64,000 nt of DNA from Cerrena zonata (taxonomy: Eukaryota > Basidiomycota > Agaricomycetes > Polyporales > Cerrenaceae): the NCBI GenBank assembly GCA_038087015.1, contig JASBNA010000099.1, positions 48,249-112,248 on the forward strand, in the 5' to 3' direction. Numbering within the stretch: the stretch's first letter is position 1; each line of letters starts with the position of its first letter. A program made the position numbers and the translations under genes. The notes beneath the pieces are model-generated. The model made no database searches and was not told the origin of the DNA. It saw only the letters and a list, made by a program, of their open reading frames with translations. Below are positions 1-10,965 of this stretch, piece after piece.

Positions 1-2154
1 CACTAGTTGGGCTTGGCGGATCTGGTTGAAGATTTGGCGGCCAGGGACGAATCCCGCCTGATCGTCGTTGATCAGGGTAGGGGCTACTTCCGCTAGCTTG
101 AGTGCCAGGACCTTGGTCAGGATCTTGTAGTCGGTGTTTAGGAGGGTAATTGGGCGGTAGTTGGCAATTGCTCTCCTGTCTCCTTTACACTTGTAGATGG
201 GGCACATCCATCCCAGGGCGAAGTCTGTCGTGGGGGCAATGCCGAAGGTTTCGACATCCCGGAAGACTTTTGTGAGTATCCAGATAATGTCCATGTCGTT
301 GGCGGCTTCCCTTTCTATGGCGGAGAGGGGTTCCTTTTCAAAGGCGTGTTCCTCTTCGTAGGGCGCGGATAGGGTTTTCCAGAATTCGTAAGGGATTCCG
401 TTTACCCCGGTTGCTTTACCGTTCTCTGATGCCTTCAGTGCTTTGAGTACTTCCTTCTCGTTTATTGGGTCACTGAGGGTGTTCGGTGCGCAGTCGTCAT
501 ATGTGGTTTCCACTGCATTGCATACCGTTGCGATGCTTTGTGCGCGGTGCTGGTCCCCTGGGTTATCGTGTGTTTGCAGATTCTCGTGGTAGTCTCTGGC
601 TAGGTTCGCCATTCGGTCTGACCTCCTTTCGTATGTGGGGGGGAGGGTGTCTGGCTTCGCTAATGAGTATATCAGGTCCCTCGGGGACTTTCCCTTGTTG
701 ATCGATGTCCAGTACTTGCTGATGGTCTCTCCTTCCAGTCTGTATCTGGCTGTCGTTGCTAGCCTTTTCGCCTGGTTGCTCATCATCTGCAGTTGTGTGA
801 TTCTTGTCTCAATTAAGTGCATGGTAAGCTGGAGTGATTCCGAGGAGTGCGATGATGGGTTCTTCTTTAACTCTTCGAGGTCTTTCGTTAACTTTTCGAG
901 TGCCTTTCTGACCTTTGGGACTTTGGTCTTTAGGCGTTCTCTCGCAAGTTCGATTACCTCCCTCTTGTACTTATAGAAGTGAACCTGAGGGTTGTCCGCC
1001 ACTGTTCTAACTTTTAGGGAGTTTCTCACATCGTCCTTCAGTTTGACGGTTCTGGCGGTGGCATTTTTCATGAAGTCTTTGTCTGTTAGCAGGTCCGTGG
1101 GCATTGACCATCGCCCCGGTCCCATGAATGGGGCTTTCGCATTGGTGATCTGCGTTGTTACCATTCGGTGGTCAGTGTTGATCTGGGATATTTCGATCGT
1201 CCACTCTTCAGCCATTTTCAGGATCTTCTTTGTGACGTAGATCCTGTCAATTCTTGACTTGCTGTTTTTTTGCACAACGGGGAAGGAGAAGTCACGCTCG
1301 TTCAGGTTATTTTCCCTCCACCCGTCCCACAGTCTCATGTATTTCATCAGGCGTTGTAAGGCTTCGACCGCATGTAGATCGTCCCTTCGTTGTGGGAGGC
1401 GGTCTATTGGGTCTTCTATTACATTGAAGTCGCCAAGGATCGCATCAGGCCGTGGTGTGTCGTTCTCTCGCCAGTGGTCCTCTATTTTCCCCCAGAAGGT
1501 TGCGTTCTCGAGGGAGTCATTCGGTCCGTATACATTGAGGATTCTTAGCTTTGTGTCTTCATGCCAGGGTATCTCTATTAGGATTGCTCTGCCCGGTATG
1601 ATTTCTGTAGCTTCGATGTCGTTTATATTTACGAGGTCTCTGTTGACTACCAGTGCTACTCCTTGTTTAGTGGTCGCACTGTCGCTATGGGAGGCATATA
1701 TTGCCAGCCTTCGTCCATAGACTTCTGACAGACGTTCGACGTGATCATCGTCTAAGTGTGTCTCCTGCACCGCAAGGATCGCGATTCTCCTTTCCTTAAT
1801 GTACTGGTGGAGGGCGTTCCATTTATTGTTTGGGTGCAGTGGTGAGGACGAGCCTCTCCCTTTCATGTTCAGGGAGGCAAGGGTCAGGGATGCTCTTGTA
1901 CGTTTTTTCCTATCTGCCTTGCCTTTTGTAGCGCTGCCGTTTTCCGCATGATGGTCATCGGGTTTGGGGTCACTACTTCCCCCGGGCTCTCGATCATGCG
2001 GAGCTGTGTGTCCGTTTGCCTTTGAACCGACGGTGTTATTGTTATATTCATCTGTTGTATTGATTGTAGGCGTCGAAATTTCTTGCCAGGCTCGGTGACG
2101 AACCTTACCTGGTGCTTGGAGTTTTACTGTCTCCGACAGATTGTTGGTGGGTTT
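1..2154 (-). CDS. LINE ORF2: APE endonuclease plus reverse transcriptase (partial, 3' end beyond window)
   Basis: An uninterrupted minus-strand frame from just after a TAG at 2155-2157 to position 1. It encodes an N-terminal acidic/basic linker, then an exonuclease-endonuclease-phosphatase domain starting at LASLNMKGRG (about 1875). Motifs in order are AVQETHLDD (about 1770; catalytic Glu), LNVYGPN, ILGDFNVIEDPIDR (about 1430; Asp/Asn), SRIDRIYV and TDHRMV (about 1160; catalytic His). About 200 aa of coiled linker follow, then the start of the RT domain: NGKATGVNGIPYEFWK (about 400) and NYRPITLLNTDYKILTK (about 140). The RT catalytic motif lies outside the window. There is no in-frame ATG upstream of the endonuclease, so the start is unresolved; translation could depend on splicing, reinitiation or frameshifting. 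The frame is intact throughout, suggesting a recent insertion. Confidence 0.9.
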
Positions 2155-2640
2155 CTAATCAGAGAGATTTTCTTCCCTTCGTCAGGGGCGTCCTGCCAGC
2201 CATCCTACGCGTTGGCTATTTCCGTCGCACGTCCTGTCCTGGCGAGCCAGTCAGTATATTCAGTGCGCATCAATTTCTTGCTGTGTTGGGTTTTTTGTTC
2301 CATCGTGTGGGTCTCACGGTGGTCGCTAGGTTCCCTTCCTAGGTACTTTAAGGATCCTTCTTCTTAATTACACCGGTGGTTTTTTCCCTCGAGTGCTGTT
2401 TGTTTCTGTCAGCGAGTGCTTTTGCTTGTCCTTTCCTGGTGTCCTTTTCAGTTCAGGTGGCTCTTTTGCTCGATCACCGTGCCATTCTCGTGGTTTTCGT
2501 GTCGGTTTCTCGTTAGAGGTTTCGCAGTTTCCTACTCATTTTTCGCTTGCGCTACTAGTTTACGGGGAGAGAGGGGTTGTCATTCTGATCAAATCTATCG
2601 AGGTGTACATAGGTGGTACCAGCTACAGGCTTATGGTTCT
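2155..2640 (-). other. Inter-ORF spacer of the LINE with a 32-codon ATG ORF
   Basis: About 490 nt lie between the stop of the gag-like gene and the open frame of ORF2. It holds a short minus-strand ORF beginning at an ATG at 2303 (MEQKTQHSKKLMRTEYTDWL...), which ends at a GCGTAG that doubles as a possible GT donor (GTAGGATGG). An intron-like ...CTCTGATTAG acceptor sits right at the upstream limit of the ORF2 frame. Joining these gives no clean reading frame by eye, so a spliced start for ORF2 is possible but unproven. Confidence 0.35.
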
Positions 2641-5201
2641 CTATCTGGAGTTCTGGCCGTAGCCCCGTCCTCCTCCCCTTCCTTTGCCTTTGCCGCTACC
2701 TCTGCCTCCGCCGCCGCCGCCTTTGCCGCCACGACCGCGTTGAGATTGGCCATTGTTACCGTTGTTGCTGTTGTTACCGTTCTGTTGGTCTGCCCCGTTG
2801 TCAGTTCTAGGGGGGTCCATCTTGTGCCATCCTGCGACGTCGGGGAAGGGGCAGAGCCCGGTGCTGTGGTCTACCCCATGGCATCCCTTGCAGTAGCGCG
2901 TCCGTTCGTACTTTCCAGTCCCGGCGATGTTGCTTTTGAACTGTGCTTCGTGGAATATGCCTTTCCATGAGGACCAGAGGACGGGTCTGCGGGTCGGAGG
3001 GGGGGAGTATACATTGACAACTGGTTTGGAGATGTTCTCTTTGATGAACTCAGGGCGGATTTTGACCCAGAGGGAGTCGATTAGCGTATCGGCAGTGACA
3101 ATCGGTTCTTCGTCGAGGTCGACTTCTGGGTCCAGAGCTTTGTCCTTCATGATATCGGCGGCGATGTCTGTGATCCTGTCGTACCATTCTTCCTCCCGTA
3201 GAGTCGATTGGATGATGTTCAGAATGAACTCCTTGGCCCCTTTGTTTCGGAGGAGAGATGGTATGAAGTGTTCCAGAGTGCATAGGAATTCCGGGAACTC
3301 AGGTTCCAGGGGGTATACGAAGAATTGGTAGAGGGGGGTGGAGAAGACCCTGTACGTGAGGAGTGTGTTAAGGATGTCTTCGCTCATTCCCCATAGCAGA
3401 AATGACTTTGGCTCAACATCGTAGACGGTGTTTTGGACAGGGTACGTGAGGTTGATTCCTTCGGTTTCGAACATATCGCAGATGAGTCGAGGGAGTTGGT
3501 CCATTACCGCATCGTGCTTGGGGTGTGATGGGTGGGGGGACATGTTGTAGACTTGTAGCAGTGCTTTTTTGGTTAGGTAGGTTTTCCAGTCAAACTTAAC
3601 ACCATCTTCGATGTTTTCCCATCTGCTGTACGGCCCATTTCCTTCGGAGGTGGGAAAGCTCTTCCCTGGTGGAGGCGGGGCGAGGTGGAGTCTAGGGTCT
3701 CCGGTGACGTTGTCGTTGTTTGCTTGGAGGGCAGCGAGCCGTTCGTAGTGGCTGTCGGTGATCCGTTTCAACACCGCTGGCTTATTCCCGGCAGGGAGCT
3801 TGGGGAAGGAGCCGGCGACGCCTCCGGGTGTCTGGGCTTGTTGGCGCAGGTTCGCCTGAGCAAGGCGTAGTTGGCTTAGTGGGGCGATCAGGCGTTGGTT
3901 TGGTGTCGGGGTTGAGGGTCCATCCGTCCTCGCTCTTTTGGAGGGAGGGGAGCGTTGGGCTGCTTTGTCTAGGCGGTCAAGGCGGTCAAGCTCCTGCAGA
4001 AGTTCCCTTGTGAGTGGTTCACCGGCGTAAGGGGAGGTGTTATTTGAGCGGAAGTTTTTAGTGGGGTCGCGTAGGTAGAAGTCCTTGCCACCAAGCCAGT
4101 TAGCATTGGGGTCTAGCCTCGGGGCACTTGCTACTCCTAGTGGGCGAGCGGTCTGCCCATGGGGTAGTTCTCTCGCTTTGCCTTTTAGAATTTGGCGTGC
4201 TTCCGCCATGCGTTCACCCAACCCTCCTTCGATGCCTGCTAGGCGTCGTGCATGCTCCTCAACGGTGAGTTTCCTTTTGACTCCTGCGACCGCTGGTGGC
4301 TCGTCGTTTGGGTTGACGGAGCCCGAGTTCGACGGTCCTGCCTCTGCATTTCGCGTCTGCGAGGGTTGTAGGAGTGGCAGCGGGGTCAGTCCGGGTTGTG
4401 GTGGTCTGGTTGTTTCGCTCTCGCTTGCGCGTGGCGTTAGGAAGGGTGATGGAAGATCAGGTTGTCTGGGCAGTCTCGAGGGAAATAGAGTCTCAAGGGA
4501 GAAGGGGTTTGGTGACTTCGTGCCTCGAGTGGGGGTACGCGGATTCCAGTCTGGTGCCTGCTTTTGCGAGGTTTCAGGAGGTTGGGGCAGGAAGGGGGTG
4601 CCTATGTGTTACCGGTGGTTAGATTCTCGGTTTTTTGGAGGGTTTTACGGTGTGCACTGCTTACCATCTCTCGTTGGAGCATTGGAGCCTGGCGGGGCAT
4701 TTTCCCCAGGTAGTCTGAGATAGCGGCTTGCATGCGACGTGGGGGTGTGCTGCCAGTCTTGCGACTCTTCATCCTCGTCTCCATCCGCGTCGGCGATTCC
4801 CGGCTCGGGGGTGGCCGGGACGAGGACGCGTCTCGGGTCTTGGTTTTCAACCGGTGACCCGGATGGGGAGTCCATCTCCTCGTCTCGATCTCCAAACACG
4901 TGGTCGGGTATGATCTATTTGTGGGTGTGAGTGATCGGTTCGTTTGACTCTTATTTACAGGTTTTCTTACCAGGGAGTCGAGGGTCTGGGGTCGACCAGG
5001 GGTTCCCGCGACGCTTGTCTCACGGGAGCTCCCGTGGATTGACAGCTTGTCGAAGAGGTTCTGTGACGTTTGCATGGAGAGATTCTGCGTAGGTGGAGCT
5101 GGTTTGGTTTTCCTGTAGGCGGGGGGAGTAGTTTCCTGGAGTCGCTGTCTCTGTGCCTTTTCCTTTCCTTTCTTTGTACGGTTTTTTGCTCCTGCTGGCA
5201 T
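2641..5201 (-). CDS. LINE ORF1: gag-like zinc-knuckle protein, three exons, 813 aa
   Basis: Exons 5201-4971, 4914-4665 and 4601-2641 (stop). The two introns (56 and 63 nt) start GTAAGA and GTAAGC and end AAATAG and ACATAG. Removing them joins three separate frames exactly (phases 0 and 1), giving one 813-aa protein from MPAGAKNRTKKGKEKAQ. The N-terminus is lysine-rich, followed by an acidic stretch (DRDEEMDSPSG...) and a Pro/Ser-rich region. The C-terminal part has a single zinc knuckle, CKGCHGVDHSTGLC (C-x2-C-x4-H-x4-C), and an Asn/Gly/Arg-rich tail. This matches LINE ORF1/gag-like RNA-binding proteins. Two spliceosomal introns inside a retroelement gene are unusual. An alternative is a host gene that happens to sit beside the LINE. 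Confidence 0.75.
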
Positions 5202-5376
5202 TGGCTTTCGTCTGCTGGGTTTTTTATGTTTTTACTCATGTGATATATTGGAGGTATTTATTATTTCCTTTTCTTTTGGGGTTATTTCCCTACTTCTGCT
5301 TAGTTCCGTTCTTAACATCACGGAGCGGGTGGGTGAAAATATATGTCTATACAGTAGCGGCATACAACGAGTGTGG

Positions 5377-6162
5377 TTAAGCGTAGCTCGGGCTCGCGAA
5401 CGGGTTAGGAGGGTATAGGTGTTTGTAAGGGCCCCGTTCTCCTGGCAGCGGTGCCTTATCTTCCTCCGCGCTCGCCATTGGTACTGACGGAGCATCTGGG
5501 AGTTTGCCGCACATTCGTAGGTAGAGGCGTTTGCATTTGTCGATGCGGCCGAAGTGGAAAGATTTCGTCGCGATCCTCGCTTTTGCGCAGTTGGATTTGG
5601 TATGAACGTGTGGGCCTTCGATGAGGACAACGACATGACTTTCTTCGTTACCAATGATCTCGGAGATCACTCCCGTTCCCCAATTCCCGCCGATGCTTGC
5701 TTCGCCGCCGATGAAGAACTTCTCGTTCTCTCGGCGACATTTCTTGCATTCGACGTAGCTTGCCCTTCCCCCGCAGAGGACTACCGGGTGTTTCCCAGTG
5801 ATGATGTCACATGCCTGATCCCAGGTCAGGTTCCTTATCTGCCTCGACTTTTCCCACCAATGTTTCTCTGCGCCTGTTGACTCGATCGGCGGGGGAGTCC
5901 AGATAGAGATCGGGTAGAATTCTGGTGATGGAGGTGTGAATTTGGTCGCGGAGTTGGGTCCTGGACCATGTGGGTCCAGTTGGTTTGCCCAGGCGAAGAC
6001 AATTTCGTCTTGTTTGTGGTACGGGATTGAGACAAGGTTCGGGTCGTTCTCGGGGTTGGTGATCAAGTTGGATTGTGATTGCACCGGGGTGGAGGGTGGG
6101 GATATGGAGTCAGAGAACTTGCTCTGTGGGATGCTAACGAGGGTGTCGGTGTATGTTTTCAT
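5377..6162 (-). CDS. 261-aa ORF upstream of the LINE gag-like gene, unknown function
   Basis: Single open frame starting MKTYTDTLVSIPQSKFSDS and ending NPFASPSYA. The first third is Pro/Ser-rich. The middle has WEKSRQIRNLTWDQACDIIT and a CKKC pair (YVECKKCRRENEKFF); further Cys and His residues follow (HVHTKSNCAKAR, KCKRLYLRMC), which could bind a metal. The codon use and clean frame argue for real coding sequence, and it lies on the same strand just upstream of the gag-like gene, so it may be a third ORF of the LINE. I do not recognise the family. It is not joined to the downstream exon by an obvious intron. Confidence 0.55.
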   Translation of the reverse strand: MKTYTDTLVSIPQSKFSDSISPPSTPVQSQSNLITNPENDPNLVSIPYHKQDEIVFAWANQLDPHGPGPNSATKFTPPSPEFYPISIWTPPPIESTGAEKHWWEKSRQIRNLTWDQACDIITGKHPVVLCGGRASYVECKKCRRENEKFFIGGEASIGGNWGTGVISEIIGNEESHVVVLIEGPHVHTKSNCAKARIATKSFHFGRIDKCKRLYLRMCGKLPDAPSVPMASAEEDKAPLPGERGPYKHLYPPNPFASPSYA

Positions 6163-6250
6163 ATCTCTAGTTGGCGTAGGGTATTTACTTGGGGTTTTTT
6201 AACGTCTCCTGATGGAAGATGAGGTGCTTTTATCGTTCCCCAGCTGGTTC

Positions 6251-8571
6251 TTGCCGTCGTTGCGAGCTTTCGCATGTCATTTTTGTTTCCATGGGCTTTT
6301 AGGACACTGGTAGTCTGGATGGTACATCTCTGGGGTGGCAGCCGCAGGGATCAGTGATAGCCGAATATTTGCTATTTCTTGTCCCGTTGTTCGGGCTTTG
6401 TGGGTGGGCTACGTGGTGGTGTGTGGATTACGCATCCATCCCCCATTTGCCGTTTTCTCTTACCAGCTCTCTGAGGCTAGCTTGGTATGGCTATTTCCGT
6501 ATTTGCAGGTTGCTTGATCTTATCGACTGCTTGCATCGTTTATCTAATCTTGTGCATGCCTTCCACTTATTCGGTGGTGTGCGGCTCGGATCTCTGCGGT
6601 CCGCTTTTTCCGCTTTTTGGTTGGCGACTTTCTTCCGGGGTTATCCCTTCTTTTGGCGCGCATCGAGCTCGCTGGCGTAGGGCTCGTCGTCGTTGTGCTG
6701 GGGGGAGCTGTCGAGGCTACTGGTTCATTTACGTGGTGTATGTACGGGCATGTACTACAGCCCTTCACTCTTACAGGGAGGGGGTGTCGCCCAGCACTAG
6801 TGTGTATGGGGGGGCGGAGTGGGGCCAATCGTCATTTTTTGTTTGGACGTTGCATGATCGGGGGTGCTCATCGTGCGTGTTTGTGGTTACACAGTTATAT
6901 GCCTACTGTACGGCTACATGAGGATTCACATCTCTTTATTACTGCGGTGACTCAGAGGGGGGACTTTGCAGTCTCAACGACGGTGAGGTCGTGTTGCGTG
7001 TCTTTCGACGTTGCTCGAACTATATGTTCGTTTTCGGGCGTGAGCCTTACTGAGAGCGCGAGCTCTTTTGTGTTTTTTGTGCTCGTTAGTTTCCTCCGTT
7101 TCCGGAGTACTCGTCCCTCAAGCCACGAAGAGGCCAGCACAGTGTTGAGGGAGCCCGTAGTGTTTAGGTATCGGTGCGTTTCCAATGGACAGTAGGGAAA
7201 GTTAGGCGTGAGGCAGTGCAGAAACTTAGCCGAGGGTTGTTGGACCTGGAGACTTGAGGTACGGTTAGCAGTCTATTGTAGAATTGAGATCTCTGTCTCC
7301 TTCAGAATTCTAAGTCTACGTTTGCGCAGCGTTAGCAATGGTAGCTCGGTTGACAAGGCTACTAGTGTATTGTGCGCCTAGTACGACTTTTCCAGATTGA
7401 CCTTTGTTTCAGTGACTCTGAAGATGTGAAATTTTTGAATAGTCACTTGGCGATAAAAACTGTATGATTGGTTAGCCTGCCTCCACACAGTAAGTATGTG
7501 CCATATCTCGGCGCCGTTGGAATACTCATTCTGCATTAGTTCACGATAGTCTACAGGTGGACGGATGAGTGGAAGTCATTGACATTACGGAGGTGAAGTT
7601 CCACGGCACTGCAAAAATAGAGGGTAACTACGCAGTGGCTGCGTTGTCCGCCAAAAAGAAGTTTTCTTACATCCCGACTATCCAGTGAGGCCAACTTTCC
7701 TACAAGGAATCATCAATCGCCATCGGGTATCGCGGAGCGGACAGGTGTCTCGTGCAACACTTCTTTGAAGTCTGTCTTCCGGGACGAAATCGAAGATCAT
7801 GGTAAGATTGGCACTGGCGTTCCATAACGGACCCATATAATGCAGTCAACTCCAAATGTCGAACGGGTAAAGCGATGTTGCGGATGATTGCAAGGTGTGA
7901 TGCTTGCGGGAATGTGTGATTGGAAGGAGTAGTAGGTGCTAGTAATCAGCAGTTTGATGGGACAATAGAGTCCGTTGCCCTGCATCATACTACGATCCCA
8001 ACGGTGTCGAATATATCTCATCGGTAATGACTAGAATGCGATTTCTACCGATTAGCATACCTTCGGTACACTCATCCTCAACTGGGGGCTGTAACCTATT
8101 TTTTCTTTTGCTGGGCAGTCGTCGGTGCATATGTCATGAACTGATGTTGCGATCGCAATCCAATCAGCTACATATTGTATGTCATGCAAATTTAAGGCAG
8201 CCTACCGTATATAATGCTTGGCCTGCTGTGCATGCACGTTTTATACGTAGAGAGAATAGAATTGGAGCGTTAGACGCAGGCAAGTGGAGCCAACTTGACG
8301 AACAGACTGACCTCAAGGGCTCAGGTGTGCTTCGTGTAACGCTGGACGGACGAGCGAGGAAGGAAAACACCACTATCTTTTGTACTACACACCAGTATGC
8401 GATTTGGACAAGAATCCTCCTGTTTTCGTTGTGAAGGTTCCCACTTCACTGGCCGAAGGACGTCCGCTGCGGTATCGGCGCATGTTTCAATACAGAAATG
8501 CACAAATCCAAACGGCATGTTCCAATATCTTGATACGAGTCTTGGACGAGGTTTATAATCTTGGCATATTT
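6251..8571. other. Gene-poor stretch
   Basis: Contains GC-rich sequence (6.2-7.2 kb) possibly belonging to the LINE 5' leader, with a 94-aa minus-strand basic ORF (6544-6828, KRRDNPGRKSPTKKRKKRT) that could be a nuclear-localising peptide or chance. From 7.2 to about 8.3 kb I see nothing convincing. A short plus-strand frame at 8380-8577 might contribute a 5' exon to the GNAT-like gene. Confidence 0.4.
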
Positions 8572-9568
8572 AGATGAAATACTTGACGAGGCAACACGCG
8601 TAGCGATTTCTGCATTTCGCAGTAAGTAGAAGTCTTGAAAGTGTTTTCCGAGATGACTCTACCAAACGCTTCGGGTGATGACGTCATACCTTCCCAATTT
8701 AGATTTAGTCGAAATGGAAACTGAGCTAGACATTGACAAAGACTGGGACTTGAGCTATCTATGGTGTAGGGGAATGATAGAAGAATGCCATAACTCAGGC
8801 GACGGAGGTTTATATTTAGCGAGAACAAACATTTCATTCAACCACAATTCGGACTCGGAAGGAAGGATTGTGGGCTTGAGTGCTTGGATGTCTCCCGGGA
8901 GAGAGAAACCGTAAGTACGCGATGAAGTGCAATTCAATGATATTTTTGAGGAAATATAGTAGGGCTGATACGTTCTCTGAGGGGTGGAAGACTTTCCGGA
9001 AGCGGATGTCGAGCACATTGAACCGATGGTGGGACGAATGTGTTGGTATCTACTATAAGCTCAAAAATTGCGTCCATCATTGACGTTCGCCCTATAGTAT
9101 ATTGTGAAGCGTGAGGAGCTCTTCGCCCAGGCCCTACCGAGATCATCTGAGCTTGACAGTATTCGCGTCTTGGAAATCCTTGGTGTATTACCTGAATTTC
9201 GAGGATGTGGAATTGGTGAAGGGTTAGTGCATGTAGTTGAGGATGAGGTCAGTTATGATACTTCCACAAGAGATATTTACTGATTATCGCACCTAAGATG
9301 GTTGCAGAAGGTGCGAACATGAAAAAGAGGGGTATATATGTGGAAGCTAATTCTGAGTCCAACGTAAGCATCGAATTCAGATAACAAACATCGACTTACG
9401 TTTGACGGTGTGTCACAGGTGGAAATGTACCTCAGATGGGGGTTCGAACTAAAAGCAGAAGGTCACTTTCAGAGCGAGCTCGGGGATTTTGATATGTGGG
9501 GCCTATACAAGGAGCTTCGAGAAAGTGGATTGGAGAAGGAACATGCAACCCTGCAATTCCAGCCATAA
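8572..9568 (+). CDS. GNAT-family N-acetyltransferase-like protein (5' end uncertain)
   Basis: Spliced plus-strand gene. Supported exons are 8572-8621 (LDEILDEATRVAISAFR), 8703-8910, about 8967-9046, about 9101-9247, 9298-9363 and 9419-9568 (stop TAA 9566-9568). The C-terminal half has the GNAT acetyl-CoA-binding signature: a beta strand LEILGVLPEFRGCGIGEGLV, equivalent to motif A (V-x-P-x-x-R-G-x-G-x-G/A), followed by IYVEANSESNVEMYLRWGFE, the usual 'xxLYxxxGF' motif B. It would transfer acetyl from acetyl-CoA to an amine; the substrate is not predictable. The first exon is uncertain: an upstream frame at 8380-8577 may supply the N-terminus, but a clean junction was not found. Introns are about 50-85 nt. 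Confidence 0.75.
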
Positions 9569-9727
9569 AAGAGAGGATATTGAACTTCTTTATTAAACCA
9601 TATATCACAAGCGTCCACGGAATCTAATATATCCATACCACAAAAACCAAACCCAAATCGTCCGAGTCATCATAGATCAAACATCGAAAGCGACGATAGC
9701 AAATCAAAAGCAAAATCAAGAGAAAAA

Positions 9728-10965
9728 TCACCCTCGCGTCCTCCTTCTCCCCCGCTCCTCTTCTACTTCCTCTTCACTGTGACTGGCATATTTTCCTTTG
9801 GAAAGTTGACAAGAACAGTCCGACCCACATACGGAAGCGTCACTCCCATAGTCCGAGTCTGAATCAGGGAGATCATCCCTATCATAGGCATGGTTACGAT
9901 CCTCGTAACTACGACCGAGTTCATGGTCATCAGGGAGCTCCTCGAAATCGACGTCCGAGTCCGAGTCAGGGAATAGGAGTTTTCCTAGTCCAAGGTCGTG
10001 ACACCTCGACATTTTGAGTAACATGCCGAGACTCAGGTCATGGGGAGCATCTTTTCCTGAATTTGGTAGGGCGTCGAGAAGATCCCACGTTTCGTCCGAA
10101 AGATCCTCAGCCATGCGACCAAAGGTTGACGTGATAGCTGAAGGATAATTGAAGGCAGCAAGCACGAAACATATGGGCGAACCTAACAATCCGACAGTAT
10201 GTCAGACTTATTCCAGAAAGATAGTCCCGGTGTTGGCTTACATATGCCGCTGATCTCCTGTTCTTTATAGAGATATGGCGACGTCGGTTTTGCAATTGGT
10301 GGAGGTGAACCATCTTCGCCTGCCGGTAGATGGTCTGGTAGAACATCTCCTAGGCGGTAAAGCCGTTGACATGCAGGACATACGCGGGCAGTCAACCGAC
10401 TCTTATTGTACCATAGTATCTTTTGAAAGTAGTTAGAGTTGATTAACTAAGGTTACAAAAAAGGGTAACTCACAAGTGCCGTCTCTTCAGGAAGCACCTG
10501 ACAGAGCATGTCAATGAGATCCTCCGAAGCGAACTCCGCGCACAAGGGGTCGTCAAGCGATGGCCCTGCAGCGAAGGGAGATGATAGGAATGAGTTCATA
10601 TCCTTGACACGGGGTCCATTTCCTGGGTCGTGGATGTATGGTTCTTTTGGAAGTAGGGGGTTGGGTATGTCGTCATTTTCGTCAGAGTCGTCGAAATTAT
10701 CATTAGTATGGTGGATAGGCGTAGATGGATGAGTAGAAACAGGGTATGGTAGGGTGGGTATCGATGTTGAGTTGTACAGTTTGGCTATGAGTGAGTCCTC
10801 TGACTCTAGCGTTGAGTCATTAGAAGTGTGTGAAGGAGGAGTAAGTCCAGGTGGCGGTGGCAAAACATAGGATTGTGATGAGGTATCAGTCTTTGGAGGA
10901 GTTTTCTTCTTCTCTTTCTTGGCCTGCAATTTCTTCTGTTTCTTCGAGTTTCTTGGGCCTGGCAT
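9728..10965 (-). CDS. Conserved fungal protein with CPACQRLY motif (374 aa), function unknown
   Basis: Exons 10965-10474, 10419-10242 and 10182-9728; phases 0 and 1 join exactly. The protein starts MPGPRNSKKQKKLQAKKEKK, a strongly basic tail. A Pro/Ser/Asp-rich linker follows, then a conserved module beginning ILWYNKSRLTARVCPACQRLYRLGDVL and continuing ISGICSPICFVLAAFNYPSA. It resembles widespread basidiomycete hypothetical proteins with a C-x2-C and a later Cys pair, perhaps a small zinc site. The C-terminus is acidic (DSDSDVDFEELPDDHE) and ends in Arg repeats. An ATG 20 codons further upstream (11025) is possible, but 10965 gives the typical basic start. A nuclear or RNA-related role would be a guess. 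Confidence 0.75.

Larger units (their letters stand above)
1..6250 (-). mobile_element. LINE-type non-LTR retrotransposon (5'-truncated boundary unknown, 3' part outside window)
   Basis: A minus-strand element made of, in transcription order, a 261-aa ORF (5377-6162), a spliced gag-like zinc-knuckle gene (2641-5201) and an endonuclease/reverse transcriptase ORF (below 2154 and running off the left edge). An APE-type endonuclease followed by a LINE reverse transcriptase, downstream of a CCHC-type nucleic-acid-binding protein, is the standard layout of Tad/I-like fungal LINEs. The 5' limit is not visible; GC-rich sequence with no clear gene continues to about 7.2 kb and could be its 5' leader. 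No LTRs or target-site duplication can be seen because the 3' end is outside the window. That the 261-aa ORF belongs to the element is inferred only from strand and proximity. Confidence 0.8.

Noticed and set aside
4085..4723. 212-aa plus-strand ORF over the LINE
   Set aside because: Shadow of the gag-like gene on the minus strand (GC-rich, no domain).
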